The notes under the pieces are model-generated. The model saw nothing but the letters and a program-made list of their open reading frames with translations. It did not search any database and was not told the origin of the DNA. Position numbers and translations under genes: made by a program. From contig NZ_JAEPNI010000003.1 of NCBI RefSeq assembly GCF_017643475.1, positions 124,001 through 188,000 of the forward strand: a DNA stretch of 64,000 nt, in the 5' to 3' direction. This document shows positions 9,701-18,669 of this stretch, one piece after another; position 1 is the stretch's first letter; each line of letters opens with the position of its first letter. Source of the DNA: Maricaulis sp. Lineage in GTDB: Bacteria > Pseudomonadota > Alphaproteobacteria > Caulobacterales > Maricaulaceae.

Positions 9701-10195
9701 CACAGCAAAATCACCTGGCTCCATCACCGTGGCGGCTCTTGCGTATCCGTTGGAGGTGAAATGATGCAGAAGCGCGTCATTATCCACGCTCTGACCCGGC
9801 TTCAGCTGGATGCGGGACCCGGCCAGCACGGTTTTCGGCGGACACCGCTGGGCCATCGCGTTGATGGTGGTGACGACCAGCAGGCTTTCCTTGCCATCAT
9901 GATTGGCCAGGCTTGCCAGGGCAGCAGCACGGCGGGCCGCGAGCCGCGGTGACGGCGAGATCCGGTCATAGGGCTGGCAATCCCAGGCTGGCAGGCGCAG
10001 CATTTCCAGATCGGGAGCAAAGAACTCAAGCGCCGTCGCAAACGCCGCCGCCCGCGAATCGTCACGGGCAATGAAGACATTCAAACCGCCGCGCAGACGC
10101 GCTGCGTCGGCAAAAACCAGCGCATCGAGGCCTTCCGGCGCGCCACAGACACGCGCCGTTCCGCTCGCCCGGGCGATCAGATCAAGATCCGTCAT
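6710..10195 (-). CDS. mfd: transcription-repair coupling factor Mfd
   Basis: The 1161-residue protein has all the parts of Mfd. An N-terminal UvrB-like region contains DCQPYDRISPSP. A CarD-type RNA polymerase interaction domain (GDLVIHADHGLSRFIGL) lies near the middle. The RecG-like translocase has Walker A (CGDVGFGKTEVA), a DEEQ box (VVDEEQNFGVKH) and TLTATPIPRTL. The QLRGRVGRS motif and the C-terminal autoinhibitory TRCF domain follow. Mfd removes RNA polymerase stalled at lesions and recruits UvrA. It runs convergently into popA-like, sharing a CTAG stop tetranucleotide, and starts nine bases after the sdhE stop, suggesting an sdhE-mfd operon. Confidence 0.98.
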   Translation of the reverse strand: MTDLDLIARASGTARVCGAPEGLDALVFADAARLRGGLNVFIARDDSRAAAFATALEFFAPDLEMLRLPAWDCQPYDRISPSPRLAARRAAALASLANHDGKESLLVVTTINAMAQRCPPKTVLAGSRIQLKPGQSVDNDALLHHFTSNGYARAATVMEPGDFAVRGGVIDVFPPDSEEPVRLDFFGDSLESIRTFDPETQRSQKQLNAIEFTPVSEVIIDETSISLYRGGFVKSFGAVQRDDPVYQAVSEGARPAGVEHWLPLFYPEVVTAFSYLPENTLVGVDALAHEAFDERVEQVKDYFDARQLAADASHSSSLSASTYRALEPDALYLTRADWDAALADRAVRNFTSFVEPGANTVDAGGKQGRVFAAERAAENTNVFDATAKHVLELNKTGKQVLLASWSLGASERMASVLGDHGLKNIKLSDNWQDASSGPKIGRVVLPIERGFETESLVVISEQDILGDRLARPRKRKKTADVIVEAGSLAPGDLVIHADHGLSRFIGLKTLPVQDAPHDCIELEYAGGSKLYLPVENIELLSRYGAEAENAQLDKLGGVAWQARKAKAKKRLRDMADELIKIAAQRLSRKATVIDGSGGMYDEFCSAFPYAETDDQLNALDDVLGDLTKGRPMDRLICGDVGFGKTEVALRAAFVVAMSGQQVAVVAPTTLLARQHFKTFSERFRGWPVKVRQLSRLVGAKEAKATREELRDGKVEIVIGTHALLAKTVKFNDLGLLVVDEEQNFGVKHKETLKALRADVHVMTLTATPIPRTLQLALTGIRDLSIIATPPVDRLAVRTYVTPFDSVTVREALLREKYRGGQAFFVVPRISDLDDIASFMRESVPEVSFVIAHGQMAAGQLEDIMTAFYEGRYDVLLSTTIVESGIDIPTANTLVIHRADRFGLAQLYQLRGRVGRSKTRAYAYFTTSANRKLTDGAERRLKVLQSLDSLGAGFSLASHDLDLRGGGNLLGEEQSGHIKDVGVELYQSMLEEAVASLRGEGQDEDDGEWSPQINAGGAVLIPEDYIPDLDVRLQLYRRLSSLEDKAAREGFAAELIDRFGPLPKEVETLMRVVAVKMLCKRAGVEKVDAGPKGAVIHFRKDRFIDPPSLIAHISANPGLFKARPDHKLVLRAGWDEPEDRLRAIEKSMTPLAEIADRAREAG

Positions 10196-10204
10196 ATTCG
10201 TCTC

Positions 10205-10498
10205 TTAGATGCGCGGCCCGTCGCCGTATTGCGCATCATCTTCTACTTTGAAGGCCTGCAGGGCGGTCATGACAGAGTTGCGAAACGCCTCCGGCACCGG
10301 TTCACGACCAATGATCCAGCCATAGATGTCCTGATCCTCCTGCTCGAGCAATTGCTCAAACAGGACAACCTCATCATCCCTCATCGTGTCCAGATTGGCG
10401 TCAGCGTATCGTCCCAGGATCAAGTCGGCTTCCTTGAAGCCACGTCGCCAGGCGCGGATACGCAGTTTCTTGCGCTTGATGTCAGTGCTTTCGGTCAT
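10205..10498 (-). CDS. sdhE: succinate dehydrogenase assembly factor 2 (FAD assembly factor SdhE)
   Basis: The 97-residue protein belongs to the Sdh5/SdhE (DUF339) family, which assists covalent flavinylation of SdhA. The RGFKEADLILGRYAD segment matches the family's basic RGxxE motif region, and the DQDIYGWIIG helix is also characteristic. I chose the ATG at 10498 (MTESTDIKRKKL), because the upstream extension to 10555 overlaps the recG promoter region and is not conserved in kind. It is divergent from recG and adjacent to mfd. Confidence 0.93.
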   Translation of the reverse strand: MTESTDIKRKKLRIRAWRRGFKEADLILGRYADANLDTMRDDEVVLFEQLLEQEDQDIYGWIIGREPVPEAFRNSVMTALQAFKVEDDAQYGDGPRI

Positions 10499-10573
10499 GG
10501 CGTGCATATAGTGCGGCTCGAGCCTCTCGTCGACCACTGGTCTGTGTGAAATCAAGCGCTACACTCGCGATCA

Positions 10574-12658
10574 ATGCGCCCAGAGATTCTCTTTCCGCTC
10601 TTCCAGGACCTAACCGCCCTGCCCGGTATCGGCCCGCGGCTGGCGGCACTGCTTGGCAAGGTCTCGGGCCCGCGTGTCAAGGACGTGCTGTTTCTCAAAC
10701 CATCCAGCTTGATTGACCGACGTTACAAGACCAGCGTTGCAGACGCGCCGGAAGACCAGATCATCACGCTCCAGGCCACCGTCGAAACGCATATTCCCGG
10801 GCGTCGCAAGGGCCAGCCCTACAAGGTTCGCATGTACGACCAGACCGGTTTCCTGCACCTGGTCTTCTTCCATGCGCGCGGCGACTACCTCAAGAAACTG
10901 CTGCCCGAGGGGGAAACTCGGATCGTATCGGGCAAGATCGAGCGTTTTGGATCAGAGATCCAGATGGTTCACCCCGACCTGGTGATCACAGAGGAAGAGG
11001 CGGAAACCACGCCACTACTGGAAACTGTCTATCCACTGACAGCTGGCCTTACGGCCAAAACGGTTCGCAAGGCCGTGGACGGGGCACTGACGCTCCTGCC
11101 GGGCTTTCCGGAATGGTGCGATACCGGTCTGAAACAGAAATATAACTGGCCGGACTTCACGGACGCCTTGCGCGGCCTGCATCGGCCGGAAGACGCGGAA
11201 GGCCTCTCGCCGGACACGCCGGAGCGCTCACGCCTGGCTTTTGACGAACTCACGGCGCGACAACTGGCCTTGCAGCTGGTCAGGGCCCAGCGCAAACGTG
11301 TTGCCGGACGGGAAATGAAGGTGGACGGCCGTTACGTAGCGACCATGCTTGAGCACGCGCCCTTCAAGCCCACCGGGGCCCAGGAACGCGCCCATTGCGA
11401 TATCCGCGGCGATCTGGAACAGCCCGAGCGCATGACACGCCTACTGCACGGCGATGTTGGAGCGGGCAAGACGTTCGTGGCCGCCATGGCGGCCGCACAT
11501 GTCGCTGAAGCCGGCGCCCAGTCCGCCATCATGGCACCTACCGAAATTCTCGCGCGCCAGCACCACAAGACCATCGCCGCATTGCTGGAACCGGTCGGCA
11601 TCGAGGTCATCACCCTGACGGGACGGGACAAGGGCAAGTCTCGAAAGGCCCTGCTGGAGAAGATCGCATCGGGAGACGCCATGGTCGTGTGCGGAACACA
11701 TGCCCTCTTCCAGGATGATGTCTCGTTCAGCGACCTGGGCCTCGTGGTTATAGACGAGCAGCACAGGTTTGGTGTGTCAGATCGTATGCGCCTGGCGTCC
11801 AAGGGATATCGCCCCGAAACGCTGGCCATGACGGCCACCCCCATACCCCGCACGCTGGCCCTGGCGGTCTATGGTGACATGGATGTGTCCAAGCTCGATG
11901 AAAAACCCGCCGGCCGGAAACCGCCAACAACCCGCCTAGTATCGATGGACCGTGTTGGCGAGATGGTTGAAGGCGTGCGCCGTGCTGTGGCGAAGGGCGA
12001 GCGGGTCTACTGGGTCTGCCCGCTGGTCGAGGAAAGCGAGGTGTCGGAACTATCAGCAGCAGAGGATCGCTGGCGACATCTGCGCGCGGCACTCGGCGAT
12101 GACCGGATCGGGCTTTTGCACGGGCGTATGAAGGCGGAAGAGAAGGAGCGCATCGCTGCCAGCTTCCGGGCCGGCGAAATCGATATCCTTGTGGCTACAA
12201 CGGTCATTGAGGTTGGTGTTGATGCACCGGACGCGACCATCATGATCATCGAACATGCCGAACGCTTCGGGCTGGCCCAGTTGCACCAGCTGCGCGGGCG
12301 TGTCGGCCGGGGTGACCGGGAATCATCCTGCATGCTGCTCTACAAGGGGCCGCTGGGCGAAACGGCGCGCGCCCGGCTGGAGATGATGCGCGAGACGGAT
12401 GATGGCTTTGCCATTGCCGAGGAGGACTGGCGCCTTCGTGGTGCCGGCGATCCGCTCGGCCTGCGCCAGAGCGGCCTGCCCGATTATCGCCTGGCCGATA
12501 TCGAGGCGCATGCGGACCTGATCCCAGTGGCCAATGACTATGCGCGGCTCATCGTGGAGAGCAATCCACAGCTGGAGGGTGAAAAAGGCGAAGCCCTGCG
12601 GACGCTGCTCTACCTCTTTGAACAGGATACCGGTATCCGCCTTCTCAAGTCTGGCTAG
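10574..12658 (+). CDS. recG: ATP-dependent DNA helicase RecG
   Basis: The 694-residue protein starts with the wedge/OB region (LPGIGPRLAALLGKVSG, then GRRKGQPYKVRMYDQTGFL). It continues into a superfamily 2 motor with Walker A GDVGAGKTFVAA, a DEQH box (VIDEQHRFGV), TATPIPRTLAL and HQLRGRVGRG. RecG remodels stalled replication forks and Holliday junctions. The ATG at 10574 lies close to a divergent promoter region shared with sdhE. The last 14 bases overlap the 3' end of the convergent DUF502 gene. Confidence 0.98.
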   Translation: MRPEILFPLFQDLTALPGIGPRLAALLGKVSGPRVKDVLFLKPSSLIDRRYKTSVADAPEDQIITLQATVETHIPGRRKGQPYKVRMYDQTGFLHLVFFHARGDYLKKLLPEGETRIVSGKIERFGSEIQMVHPDLVITEEEAETTPLLETVYPLTAGLTAKTVRKAVDGALTLLPGFPEWCDTGLKQKYNWPDFTDALRGLHRPEDAEGLSPDTPERSRLAFDELTARQLALQLVRAQRKRVAGREMKVDGRYVATMLEHAPFKPTGAQERAHCDIRGDLEQPERMTRLLHGDVGAGKTFVAAMAAAHVAEAGAQSAIMAPTEILARQHHKTIAALLEPVGIEVITLTGRDKGKSRKALLEKIASGDAMVVCGTHALFQDDVSFSDLGLVVIDEQHRFGVSDRMRLASKGYRPETLAMTATPIPRTLALAVYGDMDVSKLDEKPAGRKPPTTRLVSMDRVGEMVEGVRRAVAKGERVYWVCPLVEESEVSELSAAEDRWRHLRAALGDDRIGLLHGRMKAEEKERIAASFRAGEIDILVATTVIEVGVDAPDATIMIIEHAERFGLAQLHQLRGRVGRGDRESSCMLLYKGPLGETARARLEMMRETDDGFAIAEEDWRLRGAGDPLGLRQSGLPDYRLADIEAHADLIPVANDYARLIVESNPQLEGEKGEALRTLLYLFEQDTGIRLLKSG

Positions 12659-13310
12659 GCTTGACCTCGTCCGGCAGGCTCTCCTGAACGTCGCTGGGCA
12701 ATTTGTCCGGCGTGACCATGCCAAAAGAGATTATCAGCTTCGCCGCCTCCTCAACCGACATGTCAACCGGGATGGTGTTGGCCCGTGAGGTGTAGAGCAG
12801 AAAACCAGAAGTCGGATTGGGTGTCGTGGGTACAAAGAGGCCGATCACGTCATCGGCGATCTTTTCCTTCAGGGTGGAGTTACCCTCCGCGGAAACAAAT
12901 GCGACAACATAGAGCCCCTTCATCGGGTATTCGGTCAACACGACTTCCTTGAAGGAATTCTGCTTACCGGAAAACACGGTCTCAACGATCTGTTTCAGAG
13001 CACCATAGACATTGCGGACAAGGGGCACGCTTTCAAGCAGGCGTTCGCCGACCTGGATGATGGAACGACCGAAGATATTTGCTGCCAATGCACCCAGTGC
13101 TGTCAGCAGGACCACTGCAATAGCAACACCCAGTCCCGGAATGGTAAAATCACCGGGCAGATAGGTTTCCGGATTATAGCGGGCCGGAATCATGGGTTTC
13201 ACAACCCGATCCACATAACCGACAAAGGAAATGATCAGCAGTGCCGTCACACCCAGCGGCGTGGCGATGACGATTCCCGTCAGAAAGCTGTTGCGTAACC
13301 AGCGTAACAT
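12645..13310 (-). CDS. DUF502 domain-containing membrane protein
   Basis: This 221-residue protein has the DUF502 pattern: an N-terminal helix (LRNSFLTGIVIATPLGVTAL), a second hydrophobic segment at about 60-82, then ESVPLVRNVYGALKQIVETV and the GFLLYTSRANTIPVDMSVEEA region. The bulk of the protein is a soluble domain after the two membrane segments. Function is unknown across the family; plant members (LCV/CNST types) are membrane-associated. It is often encoded beside recG in alphaproteobacteria, as here. Its 3' end overlaps recG by 14 bp. Confidence 0.9.
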   Translation of the reverse strand: MLRWLRNSFLTGIVIATPLGVTALLIISFVGYVDRVVKPMIPARYNPETYLPGDFTIPGLGVAIAVVLLTALGALAANIFGRSIIQVGERLLESVPLVRNVYGALKQIVETVFSGKQNSFKEVVLTEYPMKGLYVVAFVSAEGNSTLKEKIADDVIGLFVPTTPNPTSGFLLYTSRANTIPVDMSVEEAAKLIISFGMVTPDKLPSDVQESLPDEVKPSQT

Positions 13311-13452
13311 TCATTGAAATCCCGAGACACGCGATAACCGGGGGGTATTATCGAACTTTGCGAGCATAGGACATGTCGTCTCGCTCGCCAATCGGTTGCA
13401 CATGCCGCGCGAGACCGCGATCATGGAGCGACTCGTTTCGGAGTGAGAGGTC

Positions 13453-14649
13453 GTGAGTTCATTTCGCATCGCCCGCTGGATTGTCGTGACAATCATCACC
13501 GCCACCGTACTCCTGACCGGAGCGGCGGCGTGGTTGCTGCGCGAACAAGTCTTCCAGACATTTCAAGACCCGGGTGAACCCTACCAGACCTATACACCTC
13601 CGCCAGCGCCGGTGTACGCCAGCGCGGAGGCCTGGTTCATCCGTGGAAGCTTCGAAGACAACTCGACGCCAGCGGTATTCTTCGTCCACCCCACCACTTA
13701 TTCCGGCGGGGCCGATTGGAATGCCAAGCTGGACAAATATAGTGCCAATGCGGAAGTCGAACATGTCGTCATTCCCAACTATGCGGCTCCATTTGCCGAT
13801 TCCGGCGAGCTATTTGTTCCGCGCTATCGGCAGGCCTCACTCTACACTTTCATGAACAATCGTGAGGACAGCGTTCTTGCCCGTGAATTTGCCTATCATG
13901 ATGTTGAAGCCGCGTTCCGGCAATTCTTGCTCGACGTCGGTGAAGAGCGCCCGATCATCATTGCCGGTGTCGGCCAGGGTGGATTACATGCGCTGCGCGT
14001 CACGATGGACGTCATCGCTCAGGATGAGGCTCTGACGGCGAGACTTTCCGCGGCCTATGTCCTGGACGCGCCTGTCCCGCTGGATCTGTTCGAGGGCCCG
14101 CTTGCAAACATCCCCGCCTGCGATACGCCTGAGGATGTGCGGTGTATCTATTCCTTTTCCTATGCCGAGGAAGACGAGATACGCCGCTTACGTATACTCA
14201 CTGAACGATCCATGAGCTGGACGCACCGCGGGGAGCTGGATTTCGTCGAGGAACGGCGACTTTTGTGCACGAATCCTCTGCTGGCGGCGCCCTCCAACCA
14301 GTATGCGTCGGCACGGATGCATCGCGGCGGTGCTTCGGCGACAGGGTTTTCGGCCGATGCCAATCCTGCGCCGCTACCCATGCAGACCGGAGCGCAATGT
14401 GCGGATGGCGTGTTGCTGATCGAACGTCCGGAATCGCGCCTGTTACGCAGACCCTCCCGCATCGCGGAGGATTTCCTCTACGCGCCGTTCAATCTATTCT
14501 ACGAGGATCTGCGCCTGGATGCGGCGCGTCGCAGCATGATCGTGACAACGATTCTGGAAGAGGAGCGGCGCTGGGCACCGCCCCTTGAAGATCCGGAAGC
14601 TGTCGAGGAAGCTCCGGTTATCCCGATCCCCGACCGCCGCCGTTTCTAA
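13453..14649 (+). CDS. DUF3089 alpha/beta-hydrolase-like protein lacking the serine nucleophile
   Basis: The 398-residue protein has an N-terminal membrane anchor or signal (residues 8-28). A DUF3089 domain follows, recognisable from VFFVHPTTYSGGADWNA (about 76-92) and VPRYRQASLYTFM (122-134). DUF3089 proteins resemble lipases with a GHSQG nucleophile elbow; here the elbow reads GVGQG (172-176), with Gly174 in place of Ser. The start is GTG at 13453 behind GAGAGG. It converges on kdsA with seven bases between. It is likely exported or periplasmic; catalysis is doubtful. Confidence 0.8.
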   Translation: MSSFRIARWIVVTIITATVLLTGAAAWLLREQVFQTFQDPGEPYQTYTPPPAPVYASAEAWFIRGSFEDNSTPAVFFVHPTTYSGGADWNAKLDKYSANAEVEHVVIPNYAAPFADSGELFVPRYRQASLYTFMNNREDSVLAREFAYHDVEAAFRQFLLDVGEERPIIIAGVGQGGLHALRVTMDVIAQDEALTARLSAAYVLDAPVPLDLFEGPLANIPACDTPEDVRCIYSFSYAEEDEIRRLRILTERSMSWTHRGELDFVEERRLLCTNPLLAAPSNQYASARMHRGGASATGFSADANPAPLPMQTGAQCADGVLLIERPESRLLRRPSRIAEDFLYAPFNLFYEDLRLDAARRSMIVTTILEEERRWAPPLEDPEAVEEAPVIPIPDRRRF

Positions 14650-14656
14650 GCCCGGC

Positions 14657-15505
14657 TCAATAGCCCTTGGTCAACTGATCATATTCAAGCAGTCGCGCGA
14701 CCAGACCTTCAAACTCATTCAGCGGAACCATGTTCGGACCGTCTGACGGCGCATTGTCCGGATCAGGATGGGTTTCCATGAACACGGCGGCAACGCCGAT
14801 CGAGACTGCGCCTCGCGCCAGATGCGGAACAAACTCGCGCTGGCCGCCAGACGACGTGCCCTGACCTCCCGGCTGCTGTACCGAGTGGGTCGCGTCGAAC
14901 ACGACCGGAGCACCGAACCCGGCCATGATCGGCAGGGACCGCATATCCGTCACCAGCGTATTGTAGCCGAAACTGGCACCACGCTCACAGGACATCACAT
15001 TTGGATTGCCCGCGCTGGTAACCTTGGCGAGGACGTTTTTCATATCCCAAGGCGCCAGGAACTGGCCCTTCTTGATATTGATCGGCTTGCCCGTCTTGGC
15101 TGCTGCAAGCAGCAGATCCGTCTGGCGGCAAAGGAAGGCCGGGATTTGCAATACATCGACCGCCTCGGCGGCAATCTTACACTGCTCGGCGGTGTGAACG
15201 TCTGTCAGCACCGGCAAACCGCTTGTCTCGCGAATTTCCTGAAAAATCGGCAGAGCCGCTTCCAGGCCAACACCGCGCTGCGCGGAGGCGCTGGTCCGAT
15301 TGGCCTTGTCAAAAGAGGTTTTGTAGATGATGCCAACATCCAGACGGTCGGCGATCTCGCGCAGCTGTGCGGACACCTCAAGGCCATGCTCACGGCTTTC
15401 CAGCTGGCACGGTCCTGCAATCATGACCAGGCGTTTGTCATTTGCGATCTCGATCGCATCCTGACCCGGACGCGGAACGCGAATCGTGGAATTCTGCTCG
15501 CTCAT
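14657..15505 (-). CDS. kdsA: 3-deoxy-8-phosphooctulonate synthase (KDO-8-P synthase)
   Basis: The 282-residue enzyme joins phosphoenolpyruvate and arabinose-5-phosphate to give KDO-8-phosphate for lipopolysaccharide core synthesis. Family signatures are [10 protein letters not shown] near residue 30, [12 protein letters not shown] near 62, and the later [14 protein letters not shown] segment. Length matches the family. The 100-bp gap to the divergent photolyase gene presumably carries both promoters. KdsA shows that the organism makes a KDO-containing LPS. Confidence 0.97.
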   Translation of the reverse strand: MSEQNSTIRVPRPGQDAIEIANDKRLVMIAGPCQLESREHGLEVSAQLREIADRLDVGIIYKTSFDKANRTSASAQRGVGLEAALPIFQEIRETSGLPVLTDVHTAEQCKIAAEAVDVLQIPAFLCRQTDLLLAAAKTGKPINIKKGQFLAPWDMKNVLAKVTSAGNPNVMSCERGASFGYNTLVTDMRSLPIMAGFGAPVVFDATHSVQQPGGQGTSSGGQREFVPHLARGAVSIGVAAVFMETHPDPDNAPSDGPNMVPLNEFEGLVARLLEYDQLTKGY

Positions 15506-15605
15506 GTTGTTCTCCAGTCAACGTATAACGCCTTTGATACGCTCATGATCCAAGCCGGAAACATGAACGTACAAGCTAGTGTTCTTATCAACATTGGCGA
15601 CAAAC

Positions 15606-16988
15606 ATGGCAACAGCTGAAGCCACACAACCGGCAATCGTCTGGTTCGGACGAGATCTGCGCCTCACCGATCACCCGGCACTGCATGCCGCCGTGCGTTC
15701 CGGTCGGCCACTGATCTGCATCTACATCAAGGAAGCCTTTCAGAGCGTAAGCCTGTCGCCCGGGGCAGCCAGCAATTGGTGGCTGCATCACTCACTGAAG
15801 GCCCACTCCAGGGAACTCGCCCGGCTCGGCGCGACACTGCACCTGTTGAGCGGCGAAGCCTCTGTCCTGCTCCCTCACCTCGTCCGGAAGTTCAATGTCG
15901 CGGAGCTGTTCTGGAACCAGACGGAAATTCCCTGGATTGATGAGCGTGACCGGCACCTGGCCCACCGATTGATCGAAATGGGCTGTCAGCCGAGGGTCTT
16001 CCGCTCGACGACACTGACCCAGCTGGACACCATCCGCAACAAGCAAGGAGATCCGTTCAGGGTCTTTTCGGCCTTTTGGCGGGCAGCGCAGCCGACACTC
16101 GGCCATGAACGTGCCCTGCCCGCTCCGGAGACATTGCGCGTCCATGACGAACAGCCTGAAGGCGAGGATTTGGACAGCTGGAATCTGTGCCCGGCCGAAC
16201 CGAACTGGGCGGCCGGGTTCGGCGCTGCCTGGAAGCCCGGTGAGCGAAATGCCCTGGCACGCCTGGCTGAGTTTACGTCCGAGGACCTTGGCAGATATCC
16301 CGAAGAGCGCGATCGGCCTGATCTGGATACCACCTCTCGGCTTTCGCCTTGCCTGGCCCATGGCGAACTGTCAGCGCGCACAGTCTGGCAGGCCTGCCTC
16401 GAAGCCGAGGTGAATGGCGTATCCGCAAGAGCAATCGAAAAGTTCCAGGCGGAGCTCGGCTGGCGTGACTTCGCCTACTATCTCTTCTGGCATTTTGGGG
16501 ATCTGCGTAACGAGAACTTCAACGCCAAATTCGACAATTTCCCCTGGCGGGAGGATTCGGCAGCATTCCGGTCCTGGACTCGAGGTGAAACGGGTTTCCC
16601 CATTGTCGATGCCGGCATGCGTCAACTCTGGCAAACCGGCTGGATGCATAATCGTGTCCGGATGATCACGGCATCCTTTCTCGTCAAGCACCTGGGCATC
16701 CACTGGCAGCAGGGCATGCGCTGGTTTGAGGACACGCTCGTCGATGCGGACACACTGGTGAACGCAGCATCATGGCAATGGGTTGCCGGATCAGGCGCCG
16801 ATGCAGCTCCCTACTTCCGGATATTCAATCCTCTCGCCCAGGCAGAAAAATTCGACCCCAGGGGGACATATGTCCGACGTTATGTTCCGGAGCACGCGCA
16901 AGGCTTTGGTACCTACCCGGATGAGATTATTGATCTGAAGGAACGCCGCAACTGGGCGCTTGAGGCGTTTAAATCACTGCCGTCCTAG
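15606..16988 (+). CDS. phrB: deoxyribodipyrimidine photo-lyase (class I CPD photolyase)
   Basis: The N-terminal IVWFGRDLRLTDHPAL is the antenna-cofactor domain start of cryptochrome/photolyases. The FAD domain carries GETGFPIVDAGMRQLWQTGWMHNR and the class I signature WQWVAGSGADAAPYFRIFNP. With ATG 15606 the protein is 460 residues, standard length. A GTG/ATT region nine codons further upstream is open but has no better ribosome site. It repairs UV-induced cyclobutane dimers using blue light. It ends in a CTAG shared with the convergent DUF6134 gene. Confidence 0.95.
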   Translation: MATAEATQPAIVWFGRDLRLTDHPALHAAVRSGRPLICIYIKEAFQSVSLSPGAASNWWLHHSLKAHSRELARLGATLHLLSGEASVLLPHLVRKFNVAELFWNQTEIPWIDERDRHLAHRLIEMGCQPRVFRSTTLTQLDTIRNKQGDPFRVFSAFWRAAQPTLGHERALPAPETLRVHDEQPEGEDLDSWNLCPAEPNWAAGFGAAWKPGERNALARLAEFTSEDLGRYPEERDRPDLDTTSRLSPCLAHGELSARTVWQACLEAEVNGVSARAIEKFQAELGWRDFAYYLFWHFGDLRNENFNAKFDNFPWREDSAAFRSWTRGETGFPIVDAGMRQLWQTGWMHNRVRMITASFLVKHLGIHWQQGMRWFEDTLVDADTLVNAASWQWVAGSGADAAPYFRIFNPLAQAEKFDPRGTYVRRYVPEHAQGFGTYPDEIIDLKERRNWALEAFKSLPS

Positions 16989-17593
16989 CCGACCCGGACA
17001 TAGCGAATTCGCTGGCCACGAGCCTCAAATTCACATCCCACCCAGTTGCCGTCAGCATCGTACCAGAGATCAACTGTCAGCGTGCCTGTCATGCGAATGC
17101 GCTCTGCCTGAACACTTCCGGCTGAAGTGGGAAACGCTTCCAGACCCAGCGACACGATTTCAACCGGCATGGCCTCACCGGTTTCAGTATTCAGGATGGC
17201 CACTGTCGCAGGATCATAGCGTGTCCAATGGCTGGACGGCGGCAACTCGGCTAGCGGCACACCATCTGTGTCATTCAGAGCGGCTTGCCAGCGGCTCCAT
17301 TCTCCATCGCTGAATGTGGCGGCCTGGATGGCGATGAGCTGACCGTCTCGCCAATACTCCGTCGCGTCGTGCTGGTAACGAAACACCGGGATGGGTCCGA
17401 GGCGAACCGCCAGATCGATATCAACATCGACTCGCAAATCACCGGCCTCTGTCCTTGAAAACGCAACCGCGTGTTCACCCATGCGTGAATTGTTGCGGTA
17501 GACCTCGAAACGAATATCTGCAGGTGTTTCAGCCTCCGCGGACGACAGGCCGACGGCAGCAGCTATGACGGGTATCTGGCTAAGAATGCTCAT
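16985..17593 (-). CDS. DUF6134 family exported protein
   Basis: The 202-residue product has a short N-terminal hydrophobic stretch ending near ...SSAEA, a plausible cleavable signal peptide, so it is probably periplasmic. The body matches DUF6134: RFEVYRNNSRMGEHAV, a DVDIDLAVRLGPIPVFRY strand pair, WRDGQLIAI and LNTETGEAMPVEIVSLG. The fold is likely an all-beta lipid-binding-like barrel, but no function is known. The ATG at 17593 was preferred over a longer extension that precedes the signal. Stops interlock with the photolyase through CTAG. Confidence 0.78.
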   Translation of the reverse strand: MSILSQIPVIAAAVGLSSAEAETPADIRFEVYRNNSRMGEHAVAFSRTEAGDLRVDVDIDLAVRLGPIPVFRYQHDATEYWRDGQLIAIQAATFSDGEWSRWQAALNDTDGVPLAELPPSSHWTRYDPATVAILNTETGEAMPVEIVSLGLEAFPTSAGSVQAERIRMTGTLTVDLWYDADGNWVGCEFEARGQRIRYVRVG

Positions 17594-17670
17594 ACCTAGA
17601 TTACGCAGTTCCTGCCTATTTGGATCACGTTGAAAACACCTATATGCAGACTTCATCCAGGGAGATTTTG

Positions 17671-18669
17671 ATGACCGCGACCTCCGTTATTGACCTGATC
17701 GGCAACACGCCGCTTTTGCGCCTGAACAAGGCGTCCGAAGCGACCGGCTGTACCATTCTCGGCAAGGCCGAATTCCTAAATCCGGGCGGTTCGATCAAGG
17801 ATCGCGCAGCGCTGGGGATTATACGCGCCGCCGAAAAGTCCGGAGCCCTCAAACCCGGCGGGACAATTGTGGAAGGCACCGCCGGTAATACCGGCATCGG
17901 CCTTGCCATGGTGGGCGCCGCGCTGGGTTACAGGGTCGTGATCGTCTTCCCGCGCACCCAGTCCAAGGAAAAGAAGGACGCGATCCGCCTGCTCGGGGCC
18001 GAGCTGATCGAAGTCGATGCGGTGCCCTATTCCAATCCTGCTCACTATGCGCGTTATTCCGGTCAGCTGGCGCAAGAGCTCAATGAAAGCGAACCCAATG
18101 GCGCCATCTGGGCCAATCAGTTCGACAATCAGGCCAATCGTGATTTTCATGCAGAAACGACGGCACAGGAAATCTGGGATCAGACCGACGGCGAGCTGGA
18201 CGGCTTTATCTGCGCGGTCGGGTCGGGCGGCACGCTGGGCGGTGTTTCGCGCGGACTGAAAGCGCTGAACAAGAACATCCGGATCGGTATCGCTGACCCG
18301 GGCGGGGCCGCACTCTACGGCTATTACGCCAACGGCGAACTCGCGGCGGATGGAACTTCGATTACCGAAGGCATCGGCCAGAGCCGCATTACAGCCAATC
18401 TGGAAGATGTGGCCGTCGACCATGCCTACCGGATTTCCGACCATGAGGCGCTCCCGATCCTCTTCGATCTGGTTCAGGAAGAAGGTCTGTGCCTTGGAGG
18501 TTCTGCTGGCGTAAATATCGCCGGAGCGATGCGACTGGCCCGCGATCTCGGGCCGGGCCATACCATCGTGACCATCTTGTGCGATCATGGATCGCGGTAT
18601 CAGTCGAAACTCTTCAACCCCGATTTCCTGCGTGAAAAAGAGCTGCCGGTCCCGTCATGGCTGAGCTGA
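17671..18669 (+). CDS. cysK: cysteine synthase A (O-acetylserine sulfhydrylase family)
   Basis: The 332-residue PLP enzyme starts at ATG 17671 with AGGGAG eight bases upstream. It carries the PLP lysine in NPGGSIKDRAA, the phosphate-binding loop TAGNTGIGLA (TSGNTG in classical CysK), and GSGGTLGGVSRGLK. It makes cysteine from O-acetylserine and sulfide. A cystathionine beta-synthase-type activity cannot be excluded from sequence. Its last 13 bases overlap sseA, and metC-like follows, forming a sulfur amino-acid operon. Confidence 0.9.
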   Translation: MTATSVIDLIGNTPLLRLNKASEATGCTILGKAEFLNPGGSIKDRAALGIIRAAEKSGALKPGGTIVEGTAGNTGIGLAMVGAALGYRVVIVFPRTQSKEKKDAIRLLGAELIEVDAVPYSNPAHYARYSGQLAQELNESEPNGAIWANQFDNQANRDFHAETTAQEIWDQTDGELDGFICAVGSGGTLGGVSRGLKALNKNIRIGIADPGGAALYGYYANGELAADGTSITEGIGQSRITANLEDVAVDHAYRISDHEALPILFDLVQEEGLCLGGSAGVNIAGAMRLARDLGPGHTIVTILCDHGSRYQSKLFNPDFLREKELPVPSWLS

